DNA of 64,000 bases. Origin: Hermatobates lingyangjiaoensis. Lineage: Eukaryota; Arthropoda; Insecta; Hemiptera; Hermatobatidae. Position numbers and translations under genes: made by a program. The stretch covers positions 55,001-119,000 of the forward strand of contig JAPFBL010000585.1 of the NCBI GenBank assembly GCA_026182355.1, given 5' to 3'. The notes below the pieces were generated by a model. That model did not search any database, had not been told where the DNA came from, and saw nothing but the letters and a program-made list of their open reading frames with translations. Positions 10,823 through 18,999 of the stretch are shown here, in pieces; the first letter of the stretch is position 1; each line of letters opens with the position of its first letter.

Positions 10823-11633
10823 ATATAGTTAAATAGGGGAGGCTGCAGAAAGCTCATGCCTGGCAAATATTGTTTCATATCTCCATGTAGGACGTTCTCA
10901 TATTGGTATTAAACAATATATCAACTATTTTCACTAATTGTACGTGTTAGTAGCTGTCAGTTTACACAAACTTAACACTGCTTGAGCGCTACTTTTGTAC
11001 GTTAAGTGGGTAGTGAAGAGTAGGGCTTTATGCTTAACCTATCAAGCGAACTGTTCTACCCATAGAGAGGAACATACCCAAGTACCACTAAAAAAAAAGT
11101 AACCAAAATAATATGAAACTTCTGGTGTGAGAGAATATGAACTTTCATTTACATTATTATAAACGCCAGCTGCTTTATTAGAATATTACTGCTCTTGTTG
11201 CTTTTTATTTTTATTTTGTAAAAAAATGTTATTTCTATGATCACTCTCTCTTTTTATCTCTCTCTCTCTCTCTCTCAGTTTAATCAAATTAGATTCCATT
11301 TAATATTAATATGCACAATTGAATTTCTTGTTTAAAACCCGTATCAATGCAAATTAATGTCCAAAGATCATTTACCACCACTAGAGAACAGTTTCTTGAT
11401 TTTTTACTCTGAAAGACAACTTCTGTGAGTATAGAATTTTTTATTCATTAGATGTGAACTAAAAAGGCGGAATCACAGTGATTTAAATCAATATTTGGGT
11501 GGTCAAATTTTTAGGAAAACGAAAATATCATATAAAATACAACTAAAAAAAAGTGACATTGTTTTATCTTAGAGGTGTCAGGAGCTTACGTATGACATTT
11601 GATGATTATAATGTTTCTTTATTTTGATATCTT

Positions 11634-11635
<2 letters not shown>
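10823..11635. other. No gene seen
   Basis: AT-rich with a short (CT)n tract near 11258-11276. Confidence 0.55.
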
Positions 11636-11719
<84 letters not shown>

Positions 11720-11756
11720 TCTCTCTCTTACACATAAACAAACAAAGACACACACA

Positions 11757-11792
<36 letters not shown>
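11636..11792. repeat. Compound microsatellite (CT)n(CA)n
   Basis: (CT)n from 11639 passes into (CA)n to about 11713. After a 35-bp spacer a second (CA)n runs to 11790. Long frames on both strands here are low-complexity artefacts. Confidence 0.95.
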
Positions 11793-11795
<3 letters not shown>

Positions 11796-13914
11796 CGATC
11801 CATAAACGGACCAATTTGTAAAACATTTTCTTGCTCTCAAGAGGCATTAAAACGGTATTTCTGCTGCATTGCAGTCGAAATTTTGATTTTCAACCTCAAT
11901 GCAATGGTTTGATTTCTGTATTTCATATAGAGATTGAATGTAATACTTATGAGTCATATGGAAATAAAAATTAAGTGTGAAACAACAATTTCAAGCTAGT
12001 AGTCCATCTGCGGTCAGGAACTCAGTTAACTAATAATATTATCAAAATCAATCCTTTCATTGATAACAAAGGCTGGCTTGTATAAGACAGTACTGAGTTC
12101 ACTGCTTGAACAGGGGTGAACTGAACTGAACAGTACTGAGGTGAGGTGAACATCAGCAGCATCTATGTGTTCTAACACAAAACACTCAGGGAGTAAACGG
12201 GTCCTGTCATCCAGGAACCAGCTGGAAAAAAAGATGCCACCAACGCCTTTGCTGACATTCCTCACAACAGTAAAGTCAGCACGAGAAATCAACACAAAAA
12301 CTTACTAATAAGTACTAAATTCTTACTAGTAGTTCAGTAATAACTACTTTTGTTATGAAAGCCATTTATTAAACTTAATTACAATTTGTTAACAAATTGT
12401 ACGAGTATGTATATAATATTGTTAAAATTCTAATTTTGTTACCAATTCTCTATTTATTGTAGTTTCAGCCCTGTTGAAGGCAGACAATTTTATTAAAACT
12501 AAAAGCAATCCAAGTTTATCAAACCATTTTAAATTATTTATGAAATAGTTATGATTATATATCAAGAGTCAAATAATCAAATAACTATGAATAATGGAAC
12601 TGTTATTCGGCATTTTTTTTTCAGTTGTGCCTTTAACTCCAGGATATTGGGATCTACAATGTCAGTTAGACTGCTGACTGGACAAGACAAAATATTACTT
12701 TAACTGAGTAGGACTTCACTGAACTTACAAATTCTATTGTCAAAATTAGTTAATTTATTTTTCTCTACTGGAGTGTTAATATGTTTATAATTTACCATTT
12801 TTAATAGCAATAGACTCATTTACACAAATTTTAATGGCAGTAATATTTACCTTTATAAATCTACAGGTAAATAATTTCATTAGTTTACAGTATTTTGTTT
12901 TGTGGAAACACATGATTTTGTGTCTTATCACAGATTTCGAAAATTGAAACATAGAATTTGTATAGTAAAGTTAAATTCTCTTTCATAAAGTTAGTCAATA
13001 TTGACAATGGGGTTGGGCGAATGAAATTCTAATCTATACTTACCTTTGCTTTTAGAGAGACCGAAGTACTTTGGTTCTAAAGCCAGTTAAATACGCTCTT
13101 TCTCACCCCCCCCCCCCCTTGCTTTCTATTCAACCATGTTCTAAATTGTAACACCGCCTTAAGCTAAATGAACACGAAGCAGAAATTATAAAATTAACAG
13201 GCATGCCTCGCACAATAATAAAAGACAAACTAGTTAGGCTTAATTTAAAGTTGAGTCCCTGAGGATAAGGTTGGTGAGATAGGGCCAGTGAAGGGACCTA
13301 TTTATTACACAATAGGACGGCCCTAAGGGTCGTGTGAGCTTTTCCTTCTACATTGAGCCCTCGTATCCTTCCTACTGTAAATGACAAATTAAACTTTGTT
13401 AAAAGTCATTCTTTGAATGGTGAAAATTTTATTTACAGTTATTAACTAATAATTTTTGTTTATATTATTTTCATTGTACCAATACTAACAGTTACAATGT
13501 TTTAGGAAAAATTGGAGTCACTAATACAGGTTATCTTAGTTTCAATGAAACAAGGGAAAATAAAACGTATATTTTCTTTTGCGTAAACAATATAAAATAG
13601 ATAAATACTATATAGGTAGATAAGTTCTAAAATGATATAGCATCTTCGTCAAACAGAACCATTGACTCTATCATCTAGGGATGATTTGATTTGGTAATTT
13701 GGTTGGATAGCGGTAGAACAAATAACTAGAAATTCTAAAGCATAATTGAAAAAATATGCCATTGATTGCTACTTATTTTGAAAAGTCTCTTTCAACTCTT
13801 ATTTTGCGTTAGCTCTTTTGTACATCTTTATATTCTTTCCAATTTAATTTAGCTTTCCTTGTTCTTTATTTCTCTATTTATGTTATACAAAAAACAAAAA
13901 AAAAACATATTTTT
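11793..13914. other. No supported gene; possible splice-like block and poly-C
   Basis: On the minus strand a polypyrimidine stretch ending TTTTTTTCCAG precedes an open, GC-richer segment at about 12105-12222 (WFLDDRTRLLPECFVLEHID). No good 5' splice site closes it, so I do not call an exon. 13106-13120 is a C run. The GC-richer block 13250-13350 is unexplained. Confidence 0.4.
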
Positions 13915-13928
13915 GACTTTGTATAACA

Positions 13929-14065
13929 TGTCACTTGGCCAACTCCTTTTCCAGTTAAATCCTATTAGCAGAAAGTTAGTTCGTAGAATCGAATCTCTCA
14001 GTCTGAAGATCGTGAATGCCGAGACTGCGGTCTACTTTATTGATACATGTTTGAAAAAGATCTGA
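13929..14065 (+). pseudogene. PLE ORF N-terminal fragment
   Basis: MSLGQLLFQLNPISRKLVRR, then SLSLKIVNAET, then DTCLKKI and stop. Same start as 6115-6263 with a few substitutions. It ends beside a short (TA)n shared with the opposing fragment at 14086-14223. Confidence 0.65.
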
Positions 14066-14085
14066 TGTCTATTTATATATATATA

Positions 14086-14223
14086 TATTTCATTAAATTG
14101 TTTGCCTATCTTTATCTTCTCATATTTCCTAGATACTTTTTCCAGTCTTCTTATTAAGGACTTCCATTGACAGGGAAGAACATAAAAGAGTTCACCAAAA
14201 GATTTGGTATTATAGTTCATCAA
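14086..14223 (-). pseudogene. PLE ORF N-terminal fragment, second type
   Basis: From ATG on the minus strand: MMNYNTKSFGELFYVLPCQW, then RRLEKVSRKYEKIKIGKQFN, ending at (TA)n. It is the inverted partner of 14384-14551. The KSFGEL start also appears in the fragment at 16876-17030. Confidence 0.65.
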
Positions 14224-14299
14224 TATTTATTTTACACTAATAACTAGTGTAAAAAATAACTAATAAACTAGTGTAAAAAAATAAACTAATAACTAATAA

Positions 14300-14350
14300 C
14301 TTTCTGCTAATAGGATTTAACTGGAAAAGGAGTTGGCCAAGTCACATGTT
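14300..14350 (-). pseudogene. PLE ORF start, short fragment
   Basis: Only the first 15 or so codons of the MSLGQL type remain, read on the minus strand with a disrupted start. It is followed on that strand by AACTAATAACT short repeats. Confidence 0.5.
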
Positions 14351-14383
14351 ATACAAAGTCAAATTATTAGTGTAAAATAAATA

Positions 14384-14545
14384 TTGATGAACTACAATAC
14401 CAAATCTTTTAGTGAACTCGTTTACGTTCTTTCCTGTCAATGGATGTCTTTAATAAGAAGACTGGAAAAAGTATCTAAGAAATATGAGAAGATAAAGATA
14501 GGCAAACAATTTAATGAAATATGTTTAAAAGAAGGCCTGCTTCCT

Positions 14546-14551
<6 letters not shown>
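14384..14551 (+). pseudogene. PLE ORF N-terminal fragment, second type
   Basis: MMNYNTKSFSELVYVLSCQW, then RRLEKVSKKYEKIKIGKQFN, then EICLKEGLLPKYT before running into (CA)n(TA)n. CLKEGLLPKY aligns with CFSEKVIPKS in the main PLE ORF. The reading frame continues meaninglessly through the microsatellite. Confidence 0.65.

Positions 14552-14611
<60 letters not shown>
14551..14611. repeat. Compound microsatellite (CA)n(TA)n
   Basis: About 16 CA followed by about 14 TA units, directly after the truncated PLE coding fragment. Confidence 0.95.
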
Positions 14612-14612
<1 letters not shown>

Positions 14613-15570
14613 CAAAAGAAAAACGGTCCACAAAGAATAACAAAAGTTTCACAGTAACCTGTAAAGTATATAAATTCAGCTTCACAAAAATCACTTATTC
14701 TGGGAGGTAAATTTGCTCCTTGGCTTAACTTCAACTGTTGTTTTTTACTTATCTTAATCTCGTGATTAATTTTTCGTTTAAGTACTTATTTTTATTTTCA
14801 GTTTGACTTTTTACAAATTGTTAATATTTTTTGTTTAAATTTCCATTTATTTATTATTTATTTCTCTTATTATTTGCATTATATATATATGCAATTATTA
14901 TTGCATATATTGCATTATTATCTTATTATTGCATATTAATGCATTATTGCATTATATATGCAATTATCTTTCCTCCATCCTAGGGAGTTTATTCAAACAC
15001 CAAAAAAAGCTAATTTTATGTAAAGTATAAATATCATCATCAAATGTTTTTCAAGAATTCTCTAACCTTTAGTTATCTTATCTAGATACTCAACAACTAT
15101 CTATTAAACAATTAAGTGCTGTAATAATTGTGCTATAATCTATATAATTATATAATAACGTTGGTCAGATCAAATAGATGGAAAACGGGGTTAGACCGAA
15201 TCAGAAGTATATCTCGATAATATACCAAGAGGAATGATTGTTCTTTAACTCTATTAACACTGCAAAAAATATAATTTTTTTTTACAGTTTCACAAAACTG
15301 CTTCGGATTCATCATAATCAAATATTATGATTTAAAATTCATTTTTCAGAATATGAAAACATTATTGTTATACTGAAAATTATAAAGTTTTTTTTTGTTT
15401 CAGACTCCTGAAGTCAGCACTACACACATATAAAAGGTAATGTTTATCTTTCTTATGGAGTTTGTACCATAGAAAAATTACAGTCTTTTAAACTCTAATT
15501 ATTTAAGAATTTTAAATACATAGTGGTTTTGAGGTCATTTAAACATAATGCGTACTGAAAAAGCGTATAT
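14612..15570. other. No gene seen
   Basis: AT-rich; a TTATTGCATTA-type short repeat lies at 14875-14965. No coding signal. Confidence 0.55.
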
Positions 15571-15772
15571 AAATATATAATATATATTATATATTACATA
15601 TATATATAATATAGTAAACAATTACATATATTTATATTACATAGATATATATACACATAGAAATATATATATATATATATATATATATTATTATATTATT
15701 ATTATATATCTTTATATATCTTTATTATTATATATATCTATTATTATATATATATATATATATATATATATT
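15571..15772. repeat. Complex TA-rich microsatellite
   Basis: Alternating (TA)n, TTATTATAT and ATATCTTTATT tracts. It is likely unstable and hairpin-forming. Confidence 0.9.
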
Positions 15773-16076
15773 CTCCTGGGGGCACGCTCGAAACCTGGCT
15801 TGAATTTAAATCGTTAGTTTTTTATTTATTTATTTATTTATTTTTTAATTTTTTTTTATTTATTTATTTTTTTTTAATTTTTTATTTTTTATTTTTAATT
15901 GTTCTATATATTTTCTTTATTTTTTCTTTTCTTAACCTTTTTCTACCTTTCAAAAACATTTTTTTTTTTTATTTTTGCTCTCGACTTCCTAGTTCCTTTT
16001 TTATTTGTCTCCTTTGCGGCAGCACTGCTTTAGCCCTCACCCAGTGAGTTCTTCAGTTGACTGTCGTCCCTCCGTC
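15773..16076. other. T-rich stretch, no gene
   Basis: (TTTA)n and long T runs at 15820-15975, then a pyrimidine-rich lead-in to the PLE-D end. The frame at 16005-16235 overlaps the ribozyme-like motif and is not supported. Confidence 0.6.
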
Positions 16077-16173
16077 AATTCACTTCTTCTCCTGAGGACG
16101 ACCGCCATTACGGTCGAAATATTGAAAAGTGAGTCTTTGTTGTGTTTCTGTTTATGTGTCACTGCTTATTTTA

Positions 16174-16210
<37 letters not shown>
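16077..16210 (+). repeat. PLE-D terminal repeat ending in (TA)n
   Basis: Contains the hammerhead-like motif 16086-16129, then GTGAGTC and a T-rich stretch ending GTGTCACTGC, then (TA)n from 16172. A diverged minus-strand relative is at 56330-56410, and shorter relatives are at 23052-23092 and 22128-22172. Confidence 0.7.
16086..16129 (+). ncRNA. Hammerhead-ribozyme-like motif, well formed (family D)
   Basis: CTTCTC (helix I), CTGAGGA core with N7 = G, then C and GACCG/CGGTC helix II (5 bp, loop CCATTA). GAAA follows at 16116-16119, then a minimal helix III A/T closed by TA, T17, then GAAAAG. GAAAAG pairs with CTTCTC at 5 of 6 positions. All invariant core bases (C3 U4 G5 A6 G8 A9 G12 A13 A14) are present. 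Predicted cleavage is between 16123 and 16124. This is the best candidate ribozyme in the window; activity is untested. Confidence 0.65.
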
Positions 16211-16213
<3 letters not shown>

Positions 16214-16560
16214 CGGTTTCAAAATTTTCATGTAACTATATGTCACCGTTTGTGAAGCTTATCCAGAACTAAAACGATGTGTTTTTATATCGTTTACATG
16301 TGATAATGTCTTAGGTCAGTGTAAATATTGCTATGTTAGTTGTGTTTCATAGTTAACCTAATAACTTCTAAATTATTCAACTTCGTAGATTGAAGTCCAT
16401 GTGGTATTTTCCTTCAAACATATATGACTTAAGTGGTATAAACTTTTCTAGAACCACTCTTTTGACTGTCTTTTAATATTCACTTATAACTTTAAATGTT
16501 TACAGATTGCAAAAAGTTTATATATATATATATATATATCTGTAAAATATATATATATCT
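16211..16560. other. No gene; short (TA)n
   Basis: AT-rich, with (TA)n at 16520-16540 just before the next PLE-A segment. Confidence 0.55.
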
Positions 16561-16772
16561 GTTTCGTTACGAGGGCAATAGCCTCTTCAAAGAGGGTTAA
16601 CAGCTAGTGGATAGTTTTTTTACTCCTTCTTACTGTACTCCTTTGTTTCCCCAAACATCCCTTTCTGGACATTAGTCCTTTCCTGCGCTTTCACCCTTTT
16701 AAAATACCACTCTTCCTTCCCACTCTTCTCAACCCCTCACCAGATGTTCTCTGCATCTAGTGTTTCAGTTGG
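16561..16772 (+). repeat. PLE-A 3' UTR fragment
   Basis: Pyrimidine-rich sequence beginning at the end of the PLE ORF (CGAGGGCAATAGCCTCTTCA). It continues through TTTCCCCAAACATCCC and ACCAGATGTTCTCTGCATCT to the terminal repeat. It is the reverse complement of 17646-17860. Other copies: 30718-30832, 31436-31625 and a diverged one at 50985-51190. Confidence 0.8.
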
Positions 16773-16863
16773 GTTTTTGACTCTGACGAAGACCGCTTGT
16801 TACGGTTGAAAGATCTTAGTCTTGTTTTCCCATTTTCTTATTGTGGTTTGATCATTGATATAT
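16773..16863 (+). repeat. PLE-A terminal repeat
   Basis: Plus-oriented: GTTGGGTTTTTGACTCTGAC through the hammerhead-like block to TGTGGTTTGATCATTGATAT and (TA)n. It joins the 3' UTR directly, showing that the terminal repeat lies downstream of the ORF in the intact element. Confidence 0.85.
16779..16821 (+). ncRNA. Hammerhead-ribozyme-like motif, PLE-A type, core intact
   Basis: GACT, CTGACGA, helix II ACCG/CGGT, GAAA, AGATCT, T, AGTC, as at 5948-5990. Predicted cleavage is between 16817 and 16818. It lies in the 3' end of a PLE unit in sense orientation. Confidence 0.6.
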
Positions 16864-16875
16864 ATATCTGTGTAT

Positions 16876-17030
16876 TTTGGGAAAAGACCTTCATTTAAAC
16901 ATGTCTTATTGAAAATTATGCCAAATTTTATTCTTGTCCTTTTGCGAGTGAATTTTTCTAACTTTCTTAACATGGCTTTCCACCTTTCCGGTAAGATTTA
17001 AAGCAATTCACCAAATGATTTATTCTTCAT
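16876..17030 (-). pseudogene. PLE ORF N-terminal fragment
   Basis: From ATG at 17030 on the minus strand: MKNKSFGELL, a stop, ILPERWKAMLRKLEKFTRK, then TCLNEGLFP. It then runs into a short (TA)n and the antisense PLE-A end. It shares the KSFGEL start and C-L-x-E-G-L-x-P with the fragments near 14.1-14.5 kb. Confidence 0.65.
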
Positions 17031-17087
17031 ATCCATTTTTTTTTTCACTTTTTTTACAAATGCACAATAAATAATAAATACATATTT

Positions 17088-17140
17088 TGTCGGATTCCAA
17101 CGTTTTGGTCAGCTTTGACCATCATCAGGGAAGCGAGTTT
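17088..17140 (-). ncRNA. Hammerhead-ribozyme-like motif (family F), one core base lost
   Basis: Minus strand: TTCC (helix I), CTGATGA (canonical core), GGTC/GACC helix II, AAAA where GAAA is expected (G12 to A), short helix III, T17, then GGAA pairing TTCC. The layout is excellent but the G12 change should abolish cleavage. Probably the end of another PLE family. Confidence 0.6.
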
Positions 17141-17504
17141 TTAGTAACTAATAACAAGATTATAATTTAACTCAAATGCAAATAAAAGCTATCGAAATTG
17201 CTGAACATACTACAAGAATAAGAAATATTTACATAAATTGAGTGGGAGTTTTACACAGGTTATGAAAGGTTCTCGTGTTCATGGTTGTTATTAACTAAAA
17301 GCACTATCACTTTGAACTTAATCAGGGCTTGAACTTAACATCTTAGGTTTCTGCGTGCAGTTTTAATATTCTTGTGAAGCACGTGGTCTAATTGTTCAGG
17401 TTTGGCTTCTTCTCTCTTATTCACAGCGCTTCCAAAATTTTCGACCATTCTGTCTACACGAGAAAAGAGAAAGGGAGACCAAGCACGTTGTAGACGCAAC
17501 GACA
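17141..17504. other. No gene seen
   Basis: Unremarkable sequence between PLE copies. The minus-strand frame at 17335-17565 runs into the PLE end and is not supported. Confidence 0.5.
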
Positions 17505-17522
17505 AATAACCTATGAAATATA

Positions 17523-17645
17523 AAAAGATTTCACATAAACACGTGAAACAAAAATCAATGATCAAACCACAATAAGAAATGGGAAAACAAGACTAAGATC
17601 TTTCAACCGTAACAAGCGGTCTTCGTCAGAGTCAAAAACCCAACT
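17523..17645 (-). repeat. PLE-A terminal repeat
   Basis: Minus-oriented complete end: GATTTCACATAAACACGTG through the hammerhead-like block to CCCAACTGA, joined to antisense 3' UTR. It mirrors 16773-16863. Confidence 0.9.
17591..17633 (-). ncRNA. Hammerhead-ribozyme-like motif, PLE-A type, core intact
   Basis: Same 43-nt arrangement as at 16779-16821 with an intact CTGACGA core and GAAA. It belongs to the inverted 5' partner of the main PLE. Confidence 0.6.
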
Positions 17646-17860
17646 GAACACTAGATGCAGAAAACATCTGGTGAGGAGTTGAGAACAGTGGGAGGGAAGA
17701 GTGGTATTTTAAAAGGGTGAAAGCACAGGAAAGGACTAATGTCCAGAAAGGGATGTTTGGGGAAACAAAGGAGTACAGTAAGAAAAAGTAAAAAACTATC
17801 CGCTAGCTGTAAACCCTCTTTGAAGAGGCTATTGCCCTCGTGACGAAAGTATCAAGTTTG
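17646..17860 (-). repeat. PLE-A 3' UTR, inverted
   Basis: Reverse complement of 16561-16772, including TGGTGAGGAGTTGAGAACAG and TATCCGCTAGCTGTAAACCC. It continues into the inverted coding fragment. Confidence 0.85.
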
Positions 17861-18068
17861 AAGAGACCGTTACTAATGTTTATAATATTAGATCTATTAA
17901 ATTTAATTAGAGACGATTCAATAATATTTCTTAACAACATTGATTTTTCATAGGTAATAAATTTAGCTCCTGTCCAATCAATATGATGATTTTCATTTTT
18001 TATATGCAAGAATAAGGCACTACTGTTTTCCTGTCTACTTACGTTATATTGGTGTTGTTTTACACGTG
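17803..18068 (-). pseudogene. PLE C-terminus (GIY-YIG domain end), inverted copy
   Basis: The minus strand encodes KTRVKQHQYNVSRQENSSAL, then LHIKNENHHIDWTGAKFITY, ending AIASSKRVYS and stop. It is almost identical to the end of the sense ORF (one visible change, GAKF versus GVKF). It shows the natural C-terminus AIASSKRVYS that the sense copy lacks. Similarity stops near 18068, just after the conserved arginine region of the endonuclease. Confidence 0.85.
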
Positions 18069-18091
18069 TTTTTCCTTGCTTTGTCCCTGTA

Positions 18092-18999
18092 GTGAAAAAT
18101 TGTTTGTCTAGCTTGACAAAGGCCCATAAATTAAAACTAAAATTAAAATTTTTAAATAATTGTTTTAGTGAAAAGGTAATACCTAAATCTCTTATTCCTA
18201 AATGTTTGCTAAATATTTGTGAAGGCCCTTTTGATAATTTTCATTCTTTGTTGCTAAAAAAACATATTTATTTGTGCCGGAGTGATGTGAAATTAGCCTT
18301 CGGTGATTCAGTGCGTAACAAAAGTCATCTTAATCAGCTCATCCCTTCCGATTGGAGGAAAGTAGTATTTGATTATATTTATTGGAAACTTAGAAAGGTA
18401 TGTAAAATTTTTCTAAAGTACATAATAAAAAACTTCAGAGCTTAATTGACAATAGCCCGTGGAATAAAAATAAAAATAAAAAATTAGTTTTTAATTTATC
18501 CGACAGAATATTAGATAATAATGCAGTAGCAGCATTAGGGTATGGTTTAAATTTTGTTCCTAAAAGTAACAATTTAAATTATGTTCAGGTGGCTAAGGGT
18601 TTTTGTAAAGCTGAAAAATTAAATAAAATAGATATCGATAATTTAAATATTTTAAAAGGAATGGTATACGGTCTTTCAGAAAAAACTGATGTTGTTAGCG
18701 TTCCTAGACGTTTTATCGAGGCTTATTCTAAGCTTAAAAAAGATAATACTATAAAAATCACTAAAGCCGATAAATCTAAAGTAACAGTAATATTAAATAA
18801 AAAAGATTACGTCGATAAAACAGAGAATATGCTAAATGATGAAAATGTGTATACAAAGTTAAGGTCTAATCCTTTGGAAAGGGTCAATAGTTCATTTAAT
18901 AAAAAAATTAAAACTATCTTAAAAAATCAACCCGATCTTATTACTAAATTTATATCAAAATCCCCTTCTTTGCCATATATTTATATATGTACGGGTTGA
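18092..18999 (+). pseudogene. PLE polyprotein, N-terminal part (two frames)
   Basis: Frame one (18092-18445) carries CFSEKVIPKSL and a basic region. After a frameshift near 18400, a second frame (open across 18446-18999) carries KADKSKVTVILNKKDYVDK, the conserved DK-x-x-x-TVI block of PLE reverse transcriptases. It then reads SPSLPYIY, the start of the conserved P-x-x-YGLxKxHK motif. A second frameshift near 18980 moves that motif into the following frame. The 5' end abuts the inverted fragment at about 18068, so the true start codon is probably missing. Confidence 0.8.

Larger units (their letters stand above)
13915..14560. repeat. Nested inverted array of PLE N-terminal fragments
   Basis: Four fragments of two PLE ORF starts lie in alternating orientation: 13929 (+), 14223 (-), 14350 (-), 14384 (+). 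Flanks match in inverted orientation: TATAACATGTCACTTGGCC at 13922 against its complement near 14352, and TCATCAATATTTATTTTACA at 14218 against its complement near 14391. The structure looks like successive inverted duplication and not like four independent insertions. Confidence 0.75.

Noticed and set aside
11599..11805. Overlapping frames on both strands
   Set aside because: They translate (CT)n and (CA)n microsatellites.
12026..12295. Minus-strand 89-codon frame with an internal acceptor-like TTTTTTTCCAG
   Set aside because: No matching donor, no recognised domain, and local short repeats (CTGAACTGAA) suggest chance.
14540..14555. A splice donor explaining the common 3' breakpoint of PLE N-terminal fragments (AAGTAC at 14547)
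   Set aside because: The GT is not conserved at the equivalent point in the fragments at 6115, 16876 or 33960.
14384..14710. 108-codon plus-strand frame as one protein
   Set aside because: Only the first 55 or so codons are PLE-like; the rest is (CA)n(TA)n translated into TH and IY repeats.
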